DNA of 58,409 nt from Rhodospirillales bacterium RIFCSPLOWO2_02_FULL_58_16 (GTDB lineage Bacteria; Pseudomonadota; Alphaproteobacteria; Rhodospirillales; 2-02-FULL-58-16). Below, one piece after another: positions 10,190-20,082 of this stretch (position 1 is the first letter of the stretch; each line of letters begins with the position of its first letter). The translations under genes were made by a program, and so were the position numbers. The DNA lies in the NCBI GenBank assembly GCA_001830425.1, contig MIAA01000043.1, positions 24,780 through 83,188 of the forward strand, read 5' to 3'. The notes under the pieces were generated by a model. It saw only the letters and a list, made by a program, of their open reading frames with translations. It had not been told where the DNA came from and did no database searches.

Positions 10190-11446
10190 CTACTTTAATC
10201 GCTCCGCTACGCCGGCGTAGCTTTCGATGTGCGCGATCCGGCCGAGCGCGGTGAGCGTCGGCGTGGACGAGATCAGGCGTTCCGCCACCCGTTTGATGTC
10301 GGACGCCTGCACCGCTTCGACGCCGGCGATAATTTCATCAATGGCAAGAGGTCGTTTGAAAACCATCATCTGACGGGCAAGCTGTTCGCAGCGCGATGAT
10401 GTGCTTTCCAGGGACATAAGGATGCCGGACTTGATCTGGGCGCGGGCGCGGACCACTTCCTTGTCGGTGACGTCGCAACAGATTTTCCGGGCTTCCTCGC
10501 AGATCAGGGGGACTACCCGGATCATCTCTTTCTCGCCGGCGCCGGCGTAGACGCCGAGGACGCCGCCGTCGGCATAGCACGACAGGAATGAGTAGATGCT
10601 GTAGACCAGACCGCGCTTCTCGCGGATTTCCTGGAACAGACGCGACGACATGCCGCCGCCGAACAGCGTTGACAGCACCGAAGCAGGGTAGAAGTCGGGG
10701 TCTTTGAACCCCACGCCGTTAAAGCCGATAACCACATGCGCCTGTTCCAGATCACGCTCCTCGCGGTAGTCGCCGCCTGCGTAGCTGAGTTTGCCGGGAG
10801 GGCAGGGGACGCCGTCCGGCAGTTCCGACAAGTGGGTTTCCGCCAGTTCAACCAGCCGATCATGATCGACCCGTCCCGAGGCCGCCAGGACCATCCCCGG
10901 CGCCGTGTAGTGGACGTTCAAATAGTCGATGATGTCTTGGCGCGGTATGTTGCTCACCACTTCCAACGACCCCAGGACCGGCCGGCCTACGGGCTGGTCA
11001 GGAAAGGCGGTCTTCTGAAAGTGGTCAAAGATGATGTCATCAGGGGTGTCGTCGGCCTGATTGATTTCCTGGATGATAACGGCGCGCTCATTGGTCAGTT
11101 CTTCCTCGTCCATGAGAGGATTCCGGATGATGTCGGCGATGATATCGACCGCCAACGCCATATCTTCCTTGAGGACTTTTGCGTAAAAAGAAGTGTTCTC
11201 GCGTGAGGTGTAGGCATTGATATGGCCGCCGACGGACTCGATTTCCTCGGCGATTTCCCTGGCGTTGCGCCTTTTGGTGCCCTTGAAGGCCATATGTTCA
11301 AGCAGATGGGAAACGCCGTTGTTTTCAAGGGTCTCGTAGCGGGAGCCGCCTTCGATCCAGATGCCGACAGACGTTGTCTCGACGGAGTCCATGGGATCGC
11401 TGACTACGCGGAGGCCGTTGGCAAGGGTTGAAACGCGGACGGTCAT
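10190..11446 (-). CDS. M16 family zinc metallopeptidase (processing peptidase-like)
   Basis: A 418-residue protein of the pitrilysin family. The inverted zinc motif HLLEH lies near residue 47, with the downstream glutamate in ELTNERAVIIQEI, so the catalytic half is intact. The C-terminal half carries the inactive M16 repeat with the GMSSRLFQEIREKRGLVYS segment. Related to mitochondrial processing peptidase beta and to alphaproteobacterial homologues; the bacterial substrate is not known. Its ATG overlaps the thrC stop (ATGA), so it is co-translated with thrC. Confidence 0.92.
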   Translation of the reverse strand: MTVRVSTLANGLRVVSDPMDSVETTSVGIWIEGGSRYETLENNGVSHLLEHMAFKGTKRRNAREIAEEIESVGGHINAYTSRENTSFYAKVLKEDMALAVDIIADIIRNPLMDEEELTNERAVIIQEINQADDTPDDIIFDHFQKTAFPDQPVGRPVLGSLEVVSNIPRQDIIDYLNVHYTAPGMVLAASGRVDHDRLVELAETHLSELPDGVPCPPGKLSYAGGDYREERDLEQAHVVIGFNGVGFKDPDFYPASVLSTLFGGGMSSRLFQEIREKRGLVYSIYSFLSCYADGGVLGVYAGAGEKEMIRVVPLICEEARKICCDVTDKEVVRARAQIKSGILMSLESTSSRCEQLARQMMVFKRPLAIDEIIAGVEAVQASDIKRVAERLISSTPTLTALGRIAHIESYAGVAERLK

Positions 11447-12858
11447 CGCAGGCTGTCCGAGATATAGTCCCGCACCGCGTTCAGGTCGTTGGGTAAAGTA
11501 TGCAGGCGCTCCGTGCGTTCCAGCAGGTCGGCCAGATGAGGCGGCAGCTTGGGGCGGACCCTCGTGGCTTCCTCCACGGCGTCGGGAAATTTGGCGGGAT
11601 GGGCGGTGGCCAGAGCAATCATCGGCCCCCCGGCGCCTTTGCCTATGGCGGCGCGACCGGCGGCGACGCCGACCGCCGTGTGAGGATCAAGCAATTCCCC
11701 GGTTTCCCGGTAAATAGTTCTAATCATCGCCTTGGTCTCCTCGTCATCGAAACGCTCGCCGTCAAACAGCGAAAGGGCTTCATCGAGGGTCGCCCGCTCC
11801 AATCCGAAAGAGCCGGTTTTGCTGAATTTATCCATGACTTCCGTTACCCGGCTTCCGTCCCGCCCCAACAGGTCGAACAGCAGGCGCTCGAAATTGCTGG
11901 ATATCTGGATATCCATGCTGGGACTGATGGTCGAATGCACGGCGCCGGTTTCCATGATGCCGGTTTTCAGAAACCTGTACAGGATATCGTTACGGTTGGA
12001 GCCGATCACAAGACGCTTCACCGAAAGCCCCATCCTGCTTGCGGCGTACCCGGCGAAGACATTGCCGAAATTGCCGGTGGGAACAGCAAAGGAAACCGGC
12101 CTGTCGGGAGCGCCCAGCTTTACCCCGGCAATGAAGTAATAGGATATCTGGGCCATGATTCTCGCCCAGTTGATCGAATTGACGGCGCCGAGGCGGCAGC
12201 GGTCGCGGAAGGCCTGATCGTTGAACATGGCTTTCACCATGTTCTGACAGTTATCGAAGGAGCCTTCGACGGCGATGTTGTGAATGTTGGGAGAGGCCAC
12301 CGTGGTCATCTGGCGACGCTGCACCTCGGACACCCGGCCCCTGGGATGAAGGATGAAGACCTCAAGGGCGTCACGGTCCCGGCAGGCCTCAATGGCCGCC
12401 GAGCCGGTGTCGCCCGAGGTGGCGCCGATAATGGTCAGACGCTCGCCGCGATTTTTCAGCACATGATCGAACAGGCGTCCGACCAATTGCAGGGCGTAAT
12501 CCTTGAAGGCCAACGTCGGTCCATGGAACAATTCCATCAGCCACAAGTCGCCGGTTTCATCCAGTTGTTTGAGGGGAGCCACATCGGGATGGGAAAAGCC
12601 CCGGTAAGCGTCGGCGGTCATGGCGGCGAAATCATCGCTGTCGATGCAGCCGCCGAGGAACGGCTCCATCACCCGCGTCGCCTGCTCGGCGTAGGGCAAA
12701 CCTTTAAGGGCGCGGATGTCGTCGGCGGAAAATTGAGGCCAGGCATCGGGGACATAAAGACCGCCGTCACGGGCCAGACCGGCCAGCAACACGTCGTCAA
12801 AGGGAAGGGCCGGCGCCTTGCTGCGGGTAGAGACGTATTTCACGGGCATTTTTTTCAT
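11443..12858 (-). CDS. thrC: Threonine synthase
   Basis: 471 residues. Converts O-phosphohomoserine to threonine with pyridoxal phosphate. The cofactor lysine is in the motif FHGPTLAFKDYALQ near residue 113, followed by GATSGDTGSAAIEA, which binds the phosphate. The N-terminus VKYVSTRSKAPALPFDDVLLAG is typical of the long proteobacterial class. Two ATG codons three codons apart could both start it. It precedes the M16 gene with a 4-base overlap. Confidence 0.96.
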   Translation of the reverse strand: MKKMPVKYVSTRSKAPALPFDDVLLAGLARDGGLYVPDAWPQFSADDIRALKGLPYAEQATRVMEPFLGGCIDSDDFAAMTADAYRGFSHPDVAPLKQLDETGDLWLMELFHGPTLAFKDYALQLVGRLFDHVLKNRGERLTIIGATSGDTGSAAIEACRDRDALEVFILHPRGRVSEVQRRQMTTVASPNIHNIAVEGSFDNCQNMVKAMFNDQAFRDRCRLGAVNSINWARIMAQISYYFIAGVKLGAPDRPVSFAVPTGNFGNVFAGYAASRMGLSVKRLVIGSNRNDILYRFLKTGIMETGAVHSTISPSMDIQISSNFERLLFDLLGRDGSRVTEVMDKFSKTGSFGLERATLDEALSLFDGERFDDEETKAMIRTIYRETGELLDPHTAVGVAAGRAAIGKGAGGPMIALATAHPAKFPDAVEEATRVRPKLPPHLADLLERTERLHTLPNDLNAVRDYISDSLR

Positions 12859-12873
12859 GTAAGTTGTTTTGTC

Positions 12874-14370
12874 TCACGCCAAGTATCGCTGCCGCAAGTG
12901 CCTCTTGAAGGCGTCCGGGTTGAGCGGTCGGCCTGTCGCCTCGGTCATCAGGTCATGGGACGTAAGCAGCGAGCCTTTGCCGTGGACGTTTTCGCGCAGC
13001 CACGCCAGCAGGGGGACAAAGTCGCCCCGGCGAATGCCTTCGACGATTCCCTCGTTTGAATTCCTGGCCGCTTCAAAGAGTTGCGCCGCCGCCATCGCCC
13101 CCAGGGTGTAAGTGGGGAAATAGCCCCAGTCGCCGCCGAACCAGTGGATATCCTGAAGACAGCCTTCCCGGTCGTTGGGCGGGGTCAAACCCAACATACG
13201 CTTCATGCCGTCGTTCCATGCCGCCGGCAGATCGGCGACCCGGAGATCGCCGGCGATCATCGCCTTTTCGAGTCGATAGCGAAGAATGACGTGGGACGGA
13301 TAGGTGACTTCGTCGGCAACGACGCGGATGAACCCCGGCTCGACTTTGGTATAGAGATTGAACAGGTTATCCGCTTCCCAGGCCGGGCCTTCGCCGTCGA
13401 ATGCCTCGGCGAACAACGGCGCGGCGAAGGACAGGAAGTCGCGGCTGCGGCAAACCTGCATCTCGATCAACAGCGACTGGCTCTCATGAATGGACATGCC
13501 CGACGCCCGTCCCGCCGGCTGACCGCGCCATTCTTTCGGCAGGCCCATCTCGTAAAGGGCATGGCCGGTCTCGTGCAGAACGCCCATGATTGAAGAGGTA
13601 AAATCATTCTTGTCGTAACGGGTGGTGATGCGCACGTCATCGGGGGAGCCGCCGCAAAAGGGATGCAGGCTGACATCCAGGCGACCATGGGTGAAGTCGA
13701 ACCCCAGCGCCGTCATCAGGCGCATGCTCAAGCGCCGCTGCCGGTTCACCGGGAACGGCCCCCGAGGAACAATCGCGGCGGGCCTCTGCGCCTGCCGCAG
13801 AAGAACTTCTTTCAGAAAATCGGGCAGGAAGGCCTCCAGATCGGAAAACTCGGCGTCGATATCATCCGATCCGGCCGACGGATCGTATTTGTCGAGCAGC
13901 GCGTCATAAGGACTGAGACCGAGTCTTTCGGCCTTGGCGGCGGCGGCCTCGCGCACCAGATCCAGCAGGGCTTCCAGGCCGGGCCTGACGGCGGCGAAAT
14001 TGCTTTCGGGCCGGGCCGTGCGCCATGCCGTCTCGCATTTCGAGGACGCCTTTGACAGCGCCGTCACCATATCCTCGGTCAGAGCAGACTCATGAAGCCA
14101 CATGTGCTTCATTCTACGCAGGTTGGCAGTCTGCCGAATGTCGAGTCCGCCGTCGCTCTCTGCGGCCTCCAGCAGTTCCTCAATCTCCGGGGAGACCAGG
14201 AGGCCGTGACCGATGGCCTTCATCACCGCAAGTTGTTCGCTTCTGGCTTCCGCCGAGCCGCTCGGCATCATCGCCGCCCAGTCCCATTGCAGCATCGCCT
14301 CTGCGTCGCCGAGCGTCATCAGGCGTTGGAAACGGGCGACAAGCTGTCGGTAGTGGGAATTAGAGTTCAT
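12874..14370 (-). CDS. M32 carboxypeptidase (Taq type)
   Basis: A 498-residue metallocarboxypeptidase removing C-terminal residues from peptides. The zinc motif HETGH lies in GVLHETGHALYEMGLP, and the third ligand region HESQSLLIEMQ follows at the usual distance. The protein is almost entirely helical with no signal peptide, so cytoplasmic. Its ATG overlaps the ctaB stop by 4 bases, placing it in the ctaB-thrC-M16 run of minus-strand genes. Confidence 0.94.
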   Translation of the reverse strand: MNSNSHYRQLVARFQRLMTLGDAEAMLQWDWAAMMPSGSAEARSEQLAVMKAIGHGLLVSPEIEELLEAAESDGGLDIRQTANLRRMKHMWLHESALTEDMVTALSKASSKCETAWRTARPESNFAAVRPGLEALLDLVREAAAAKAERLGLSPYDALLDKYDPSAGSDDIDAEFSDLEAFLPDFLKEVLLRQAQRPAAIVPRGPFPVNRQRRLSMRLMTALGFDFTHGRLDVSLHPFCGGSPDDVRITTRYDKNDFTSSIMGVLHETGHALYEMGLPKEWRGQPAGRASGMSIHESQSLLIEMQVCRSRDFLSFAAPLFAEAFDGEGPAWEADNLFNLYTKVEPGFIRVVADEVTYPSHVILRYRLEKAMIAGDLRVADLPAAWNDGMKRMLGLTPPNDREGCLQDIHWFGGDWGYFPTYTLGAMAAAQLFEAARNSNEGIVEGIRRGDFVPLLAWLRENVHGKGSLLTSHDLMTEATGRPLNPDAFKRHLRQRYLA

Positions 14371-15317
14371 ATTGATTGGAAAAACGCCTTGTCGGCCATC
14401 ATGAAAACAAAGATCAGAAACAGGTAAAGGATGGAATACAGGAACATCGGCTTGGCGGTCGCTTCCTGGATTTCGGACTCATCGCCCCAGACGCGCAGCG
14501 CGTGACGCAGCAGCCATCCGTCGAGCGCCAGCGCCGCCGCGCCATAAAAAATTCCCGCCATGCCTAGATACACGGGCATCAGCGTCACCGGAACCAGCAA
14601 CACGCTATAAGCCAGGATTTGCTTTTTGGTGGCCCGCACCCCGGACACTACCGGCAGCATCGGCACTCCGGCCTTGGCGTAGTCGCTGCACCGGTACAGC
14701 GCCAGCGCCCAAAAATGGGGCGGCGTCCAAATGAATATAATGGCGAACAAGGCTATTGAGCCGATGTCTACGCTTCCGGTCACCGCCGCCCAGCCGATCA
14801 TCGGCGGAAAGGCTCCGGAAGCGCCGCCGATAACGATGTTCTGGGGGGTGCGCCGTTTCAGCCACATGGTGTAGATGAAGACGTAATAGACGATGGTCAA
14901 CGCCAGCAGCGCCGCCGCCGCCTTGTTTACCAGCATCGTCATCGCCGCCACCGACAGCACCGACAAAACCGTCCCCACCCACAGCGCATGACTCGGCGCC
15001 ATGCGCCCGGCGGGAACAGGGCGGTTCTTGGTGCGCGACATTTCCAGATCAATGTCGCGGTCATACCACATGTTAACGGCCCCGGAACCACCGGCGCCGA
15101 TGGCGATGTAGAGGATCGCATTGAGCGCGGTCCATAAATCCAGTTTGCCCGGCGCCATGTACAGGCCGGCGACTCCGCTGAACACCACCAGCGACATTAC
15201 TCTGGGCTTGAGCAGGACGGCGTAGTCCCTGACGCGGGCGAAGGCGGCCACATCCTCGGGAGACTTCAATAAGACGACGTCCCCGGCGGTTACCGGTTGT
15301 TCTTCGTCTTGCCGCAT
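14367..15317 (-). CDS. ctaB: Protoheme IX farnesyltransferase (heme O synthase)
   Basis: A 316-residue UbiA-family polytopic enzyme that adds a farnesyl group to heme B to make heme O for terminal oxidases. The first prenyl-diphosphate binding motif is [21 protein letters not shown] near residue 83, and the second conserved loop ([20 protein letters not shown]) follows. About eight or nine membrane helices. It lies 50 bases after the oxidase-like gene and is followed by the M32 peptidase, consistent with one transcript. No classical oxidase subunits II or III are nearby. Confidence 0.95.
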   Translation of the reverse strand: MRQDEEQPVTAGDVVLLKSPEDVAAFARVRDYAVLLKPRVMSLVVFSGVAGLYMAPGKLDLWTALNAILYIAIGAGGSGAVNMWYDRDIDLEMSRTKNRPVPAGRMAPSHALWVGTVLSVLSVAAMTMLVNKAAAALLALTIVYYVFIYTMWLKRRTPQNIVIGGASGAFPPMIGWAAVTGSVDIGSIALFAIIFIWTPPHFWALALYRCSDYAKAGVPMLPVVSGVRATKKQILAYSVLLVPVTLMPVYLGMAGIFYGAAALALDGWLLRHALRVWGDESEIQEATAKPMFLYSILYLFLIFVFMMADKAFFQSI

Positions 15318-15367
15318 TTCATCCCCCCATTTGCCTCGTCGATTTTACACATATCATGCCGAAACTT

Positions 15368-16762
15368 TTATGGCGCGGGTTTTCGTAGAAGGGCGGCTGC
15401 CACCGTCCAGATAAACATGACGCCGCCGATCACCGCGACCAACGCTCCGACGCCGTTCATATACATGCCGACGACGGCCCAGAAGGCTTCAAGTCCCTGC
15501 GCGGCGCCGGCGGTCTTGCGCGGCGCGCCGTAGCCTCCGGCCAGGAACAAGCCGATACAGGCGAAAAACTGTCCGCCGCCGAACAGATAGAATTGGGCCG
15601 ACAGCGCCTTGCCCCGCTTCACCGTTCGCCCCAGCAGGGGCAGGAACAAGGCGTAAAACAGCCCCATGAAGGCCAGATTAATGCCGGCGATGACGCCGTG
15701 GTAGTGGGCCGGAGTGCGGGTGTCGGCGCCGTCAACGAACAGGCCGAGCATGCCGCCGGCGCCGAATACCAGGGGCGACAGAACCAGCGCCAGAAAGGCC
15801 GGCTCTTTCCATGGGAACGCCCGGCCTTTCCTGCGTATGCCGAGCGTCCCGAAAAGCCCGGCGACGGCGGCCAGCAGCGTCGGCGGTGCCAGCGCGTACT
15901 GAAGATTGGTGAAGGCTATCGTCTGCTCCGCCGAGAAGGCCTCAAAGATAAAATAGAGCATTATCGCCGCCGGCGCCGCCGGCGCCAGCAACATCAACGA
16001 CGCCCGGTACGCTCCGTCGCCGATAACATTGCCGATGCTCAGGCGTCCGAGCATGTACCACGCTGTCAGCAACAACGACACATTGACGAACTGCAACAGA
16101 TGGCCGCCGCCCCAGAACAGGTCCTCGTTAAAGGCGTGAGAGGCTTCGGTCCCCCACAGACTCCCCAGAGCAAAAGCTCCGCAGGCCAATGCCGCAAGAT
16201 AAATCACGGCGGCGCAAACGATGCCGAAACAAACCGGCTCCAGGGGACCGGCCCGTCCGGCAAGGTTGACCAGCAGCCGCAGCGCCGCCAGCCCGATGCT
16301 TATCGCCAGCGCCGCAACGCCGGCGTAGTAGAGGGGATTAATGATCACAGGCACATAGTTATTGAGCGAAGCCTCGCCGCGATCAAGGAAAGCGGGAACG
16401 AACAACAGGACGCATGACAGCGCGGTTCCGGCGACCGCCGCCTTACCGAGATTATCCGATCGCGGGGCGCCGCCGGATATCTTGAGAGCGGCCAGATGAA
16501 GCAGTCCGCCGAAGACCGACAGGAACCACACCACGAATGAAAACACCACATGGATCACCAGCCCCTTGTGGAAGAAGTCCAGCGGCCACGGAAACACGCC
16601 TTCAACGCCGGGAATCCTCGACAGCGCCAGCAGCAGCGCGAAGATGCCTGCTGTCGCCAGGGAGGCTGTCGCCAGCGCCGCCCACCCTCTGAGTTGGCTC
16701 CCGGCGGCATCGCCGGCGGCGACATCGGCGAACCCGGAATAAAAATCAGAGTTATTTGTCAT
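15368..16762 (-). CDS. Heme-copper-oxidase subunit I-like membrane protein lacking the CuB His pair
   Basis: 464 residues counted from the ATG at 16762, which overlaps the DUF420 stop as TGATG; an upstream in-frame extension is disfavoured. About 12 membrane helices. Compared from memory with ba3/cbb3-type subunits: His71 (IHVVFSF) fits the low-spin heme ligand of helix II; His221 (WGGGHLLQF) fits the helix VI copper ligand, with Phe at the place of the crosslinked tyrosine; His353 and His355 (TPAHYHGVIAG) fit the helix X heme ligands. The helix VII region (about 255-280) has no His-His pair, so a normal CuB site is not possible. No subunit II is nearby. Oxygen reduction is doubtful; a heme-binding, electron-transfer or sensing role is possible. 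Confidence 0.72.
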   Translation of the reverse strand: MTNNSDFYSGFADVAAGDAAGSQLRGWAALATASLATAGIFALLLALSRIPGVEGVFPWPLDFFHKGLVIHVVFSFVVWFLSVFGGLLHLAALKISGGAPRSDNLGKAAVAGTALSCVLLFVPAFLDRGEASLNNYVPVIINPLYYAGVAALAISIGLAALRLLVNLAGRAGPLEPVCFGIVCAAVIYLAALACGAFALGSLWGTEASHAFNEDLFWGGGHLLQFVNVSLLLTAWYMLGRLSIGNVIGDGAYRASLMLLAPAAPAAIMLYFIFEAFSAEQTIAFTNLQYALAPPTLLAAVAGLFGTLGIRRKGRAFPWKEPAFLALVLSPLVFGAGGMLGLFVDGADTRTPAHYHGVIAGINLAFMGLFYALFLPLLGRTVKRGKALSAQFYLFGGGQFFACIGLFLAGGYGAPRKTAGAAQGLEAFWAVVGMYMNGVGALVAVIGGVMFIWTVAAALLRKPAP

Positions 16763-17217
16763 CACATCGCTATGCCCGGAGCGGGAAACAGGTGAACCGA
16801 CATTACATAAACGATAACGCCGGAAGCCGAAACATAAAGCCACAACGGCAAGGTCCAGCGGGCCATTTTGCGGTGCTTGTCAAACCGGCCTTTGAGCGCC
16901 CTGAAGGCCGTCCACGGGGCCAGAACCGGAATGGCGACGGCGATGGATACATGGGCGACGAGGATGGAGAAATAAACGGTGCGGATTGCTCCTTCGCCGC
17001 CGAACTTCGCCAACCCGGCATTGGCGTGGTAGTAGATATAGACGGCCATGAAAACCACGGCGACGCTGATTGCGGCCAGCATGCATTTTTTGTGGGAAAG
17101 CCTGTCGCCTCGGCGAATGAACACATAGCCGGTCGCCAACAGGATCGCCGTGGTCATGTTCAAACCGGCCAGGATATGGGGGAAAACAGTGAGATCGCTC
17201 ATTTGCAACGAGAGCAT
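16762..17217 (-). CDS. DUF420 (CtaM-like) membrane protein
   Basis: A 151-residue protein with four membrane helices, in the DUF420/YozB family. In Staphylococcus aureus the related CtaM is needed for heme A oxidase maturation. Conserved histidines occur in FPHILAGLN, LSHKKCMLA and KHRKMARWT. The start could also be the ATG at 17202 (MSDLTVF); neither has a strong ribosome binding site. It is coupled to the oxidase-like gene by a one-base overlap and begins 41 bases after tRNA-Ala on the same strand, so shared transcription is possible. Confidence 0.8.
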   Translation of the reverse strand: MLSLQMSDLTVFPHILAGLNMTTAILLATGYVFIRRGDRLSHKKCMLAAISVAVVFMAVYIYYHANAGLAKFGGEGAIRTVYFSILVAHVSIAVAIPVLAPWTAFRALKGRFDKHRKMARWTLPLWLYVSASGVIVYVMSVHLFPAPGIAM

Positions 17218-17258
17218 ATAGAAGGCGCTCTACCGTTCCAACTTGTCTTTTTTTGTGA

Positions 17259-17334
<76 letters not shown>

Positions 17335-17427
17335 ATTTCCGAATGTTCCGACCGCCGATGCTTTCGGCGCCGGCGGAAGGAATACTGACGAACTGACCCT
17401 AAAGGCAAGCGGAAAACAGTGTGATGG

Positions 17428-17823
17428 TTATCGGCTTTCGTCCACAGTGCCTTCGTCAACGTGTTCTTTGACTTCGGACATATCGTCGTCGTGATTGCCG
17501 ATATCGGAAGCGTCCTCGATCACGCCGTCGTCCTCCTCACCGCCTTCCACGGCTTCCAGCTCGGGTGAATCTTCATCTTCCGGGTCAACGCTTATGTCCA
17601 AGACATCATCGACGTCGTCAAATATCTTTTTGATGGGAATCGCCGCCAATTCCGGTGGAATGACGGTTTCTGCGGGGCGGGCGATTCGCCGTGGCTTTGG
17701 TGTTTTTTCTTCTTTTGCCGGCGTGCCGCATTTCGGACACTCGGCAGGATTACGTTTCAAATCATAGAAGCGCGTGGCGCAGTGCGCGCAAACCCGTTTT
17801 TTTCCCCACTCCGGTTTTACCAC
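17428..17823 (-). CDS. TIGR02300-family zinc-ribbon protein
   Basis: 131 residues from GTG 17823, chosen because GGAG lies eight bases upstream and because family members begin with KPEWGKKRVC-like sequence; an in-frame extension to 17904 is possible but unlikely. A zinc ribbon is formed by CAHC and CPKC around FYDLKRNPAE. The rest is low-complexity and strongly acidic. The family is common in alphaproteobacteria and usually lies beside aroA, as here (divergent). Function unknown. Confidence 0.85.
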   Translation of the reverse strand: MVKPEWGKKRVCAHCATRFYDLKRNPAECPKCGTPAKEEKTPKPRRIARPAETVIPPELAAIPIKKIFDDVDDVLDISVDPEDEDSPELEAVEGGEEDDGVIEDASDIGNHDDDMSEVKEHVDEGTVDESR

Positions 17824-18010
17824 CCGAAAAACTCCGACTGTTGTTGTTTCTGTTTTAGCGATTACGTTGCCAATAGCAACGCTGAAGGGTTCTGTCAAAA
17901 GCAAATAAACGGGGAGGCGAAAAAACCTTCATTATATTGATCAAGTCAACCCTACCGCCGCGCCGGATATTCGTGGTAGAGACTCCCGGTCAAAACAAAA
18001 GGGACAAGAA

Positions 18011-19333
18011 ATGACGCCGTTGGTTTCTCACCGCTGTCGAGCGTTGACCGGGAACATAATTGTTCCCGGCGACAAGTCAATATCGCACCGCGCCCTGATG
18101 ATCGGCTCAATGGCGATCGGAGAAACCATCGTTAAGGGGCTGCTTGAAAGCGAAGACGTGTTGCGCACCGCCCGGGCCGTGAGTTCCCTCGGCGCCGCCG
18201 TCAATCGCGAGGCGGACGGCTCGTGGCGCATACTCGGGCGCGGCGTCGGCGGACTGACGGCGCCGGCGTCGGCGCTGGATATGGGCAACTCCGGCACCTC
18301 GGCCAGACTGTTGATGGGAATTCTGGCGGCCCACCCTTTTGCCGCCTCTCTTCACGGCGACGCCTCGTTGAGCAAGCGCCCCATGGAGAGGGTGATGGCG
18401 CCGCTCAGGCTTATGGGCGCCGCCTTCGAGGCCGGCCCCGGCGGACGGTTGCCGCTGACCGTCAAGGGCTGTGACAGCCCGCTTCCCATCGAGTACGAAC
18501 TGCCGGTGGCGTCCGCCCAGGTGAAGTCGGCGATATTGCTGGCCGGACTTAACACTCCGGGGCAAACGACGGTGATTGAACGGCGTCCCACCCGCGACCA
18601 TACGGAGTTAATGCTTCATCACTTCGGCGCCGAGGTTACGGTTCAAGACCTGCCCGGCGGCGCACGCGCCGTTACGGTTAAAGGCGAATCAGAACTGACA
18701 GGCCGTGAAGTGACGGTTCCCGGCGATATTTCGTCGGCGGCTTTTCCTTTGGCGGCGGCGATATTGGTCGAGGGTTCTAAAATCATCATTCGCAACGTCG
18801 GCTTCAACCCCCGGCGCAAGGCGCTGGTTGATACCCTGCTTGAAATGGGGGCGGATATCGTAGTCGCCAACTTTAGAAAACAAGCCGGCGAAGACGTGGC
18901 GGATATTGAGGCAAGATACAGCAGGCAGTTGAACGGCGTCGTGGTCCCGGCGCATCGCGCTCCCTGGATGATCGACGAATATCCGATTTTGGCGGCGATA
19001 GCGGCCTGCGCTGAAGGCGAAACGCGCATGCTCGGCATCGGCGAGCTTCGGGTAAAGGAAAGCGACCGGATCGAAGCCATGGCGCAAGGCCTCGGCGCTT
19101 GCGGCGTAGAAGTGAAAACCGGCGAAGATTGGCTGGCGGTTCAAGGCTCAGGAAAGCCCCCGCAAGGCGGGGCCATGATTGCGGCCAACCTGGACCATCG
19201 CATCGCCATGGCTTTTCTGGTGCTGGGCATGGTAAGTGAAAGGCCTGTCGCCGTTGATGACGCTTCGGCGATAGAAACCAGCTTTCCGGGATTCGCCGAT
19301 ATAATGAACGGCCTCGGCGCGGACATCAGGTAG
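18011..19333 (+). CDS. aroA: 3-phosphoshikimate 1-carboxyvinyltransferase (EPSP synthase)
   Basis: 440 residues. Joins shikimate-3-phosphate and phosphoenolpyruvate in the shikimate pathway. The start has AAGGG eight bases upstream. Family motifs: [14 protein letters not shown] near residue 19, [12 protein letters not shown] near 95, [13 protein letters not shown] near 170, TRDHTE near 195. SAQVK and RDHTE resemble the class II enzymes seen in alphaproteobacteria. In the GNSGTSAR loop the residue after Ser is Gly rather than the Ala known from one tolerant class II enzyme. First gene of the aroA-cmk-rpsA block; cmk follows after 7 bases. Confidence 0.97.
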   Translation: MTPLVSHRCRALTGNIIVPGDKSISHRALMIGSMAIGETIVKGLLESEDVLRTARAVSSLGAAVNREADGSWRILGRGVGGLTAPASALDMGNSGTSARLLMGILAAHPFAASLHGDASLSKRPMERVMAPLRLMGAAFEAGPGGRLPLTVKGCDSPLPIEYELPVASAQVKSAILLAGLNTPGQTTVIERRPTRDHTELMLHHFGAEVTVQDLPGGARAVTVKGESELTGREVTVPGDISSAAFPLAAAILVEGSKIIIRNVGFNPRRKALVDTLLEMGADIVVANFRKQAGEDVADIEARYSRQLNGVVVPAHRAPWMIDEYPILAAIAACAEGETRMLGIGELRVKESDRIEAMAQGLGACGVEVKTGEDWLAVQGSGKPPQGGAMIAANLDHRIAMAFLVLGMVSERPVAVDDASAIETSFPGFADIMNGLGADIR

Positions 19334-19340
19334 GATAATC

Positions 19341-19982
19341 ATGATCATCGCTATCGACGGGCCGGCGGCGGCCGGCAAAGGGACACTGGCCAAGCGTTTG
19401 GCCGAGCATTTCGGACTGGCTCAACTTGAGACCGGCCTGTTGTACCGCGCCTGCGGCCTCAAGGTGGTGCGCGCCGGCGGCGACCCCCGCTGCGTAAAAA
19501 CAGCGGAGGAAGCCGCCAGGGCGTTGGCGCCCGCCGATCTGAACAGCCCCGATTTAAGAAGCGACGTCGCCGCCGTCGCCGCTTCCGCCGTCGCCACCAT
19601 CCCCGAAGTCAGGGCGGCTCTTTTGGACTTTCAGCGTTCCTTTGCCGAACGTCCGCCGGGCGGCGCAAAAGGCGCGGTGCTTGACGGACGCGACATCGGC
19701 ACTACCGTTTGTCCAAGCGCCGAAGTCAAACTGTTCGTCACCGCTTCCGTTGAGGTGCGCGCAGAACGTCGTCTTAAAGAGTTGCTAGGACGCGGACTAG
19801 AAGCTATATATGCCCGCGTTCTGCACGATATGAAGGAGAGGGATGCTCAGGATTCGGGGCGTGCGGCCTCTCCGCTGGAGCCGGCCGAGGATGCTTTCGT
19901 GCTTGATACCAGCAAACTTGACGCCGACGCGGCGTATGCTGCGGCTCTTGAGTACGTCGAATCGCTGAACCTGTCCGGGTAA
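19341..19982 (+). CDS. cmk: Cytidylate kinase
   Basis: A 213-residue nucleoside monophosphate kinase that phosphorylates CMP and dCMP. P-loop [16 protein letters not shown] at residues 4-19. The [22 protein letters not shown] segment is the family signature. AGGA lies six bases before the ATG. It sits between aroA and rpsA, a conserved order across proteobacteria. Confidence 0.96.
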   Translation: MIIAIDGPAAAGKGTLAKRLAEHFGLAQLETGLLYRACGLKVVRAGGDPRCVKTAEEAARALAPADLNSPDLRSDVAAVAASAVATIPEVRAALLDFQRSFAERPPGGAKGAVLDGRDIGTTVCPSAEVKLFVTASVEVRAERRLKELLGRGLEAIYARVLHDMKERDAQDSGRAASPLEPAEDAFVLDTSKLDADAAYAAALEYVESLNLSG

Positions 19983-20082
19983 CGGCCACGCGCCGTCCGG
20001 GGCGGATTGAAACCTAAGCCAAGACCGCCGGAATCAACCGGTCGGCCTGTATATTTTGATAGAAATAAGGAAACCTGAAGAG

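Noticed and set aside
11500-13059. Plus-strand open frame of 519 codons across thrC
   Set aside because: No family resemblance; lies opposite thrC, whose motifs are complete.
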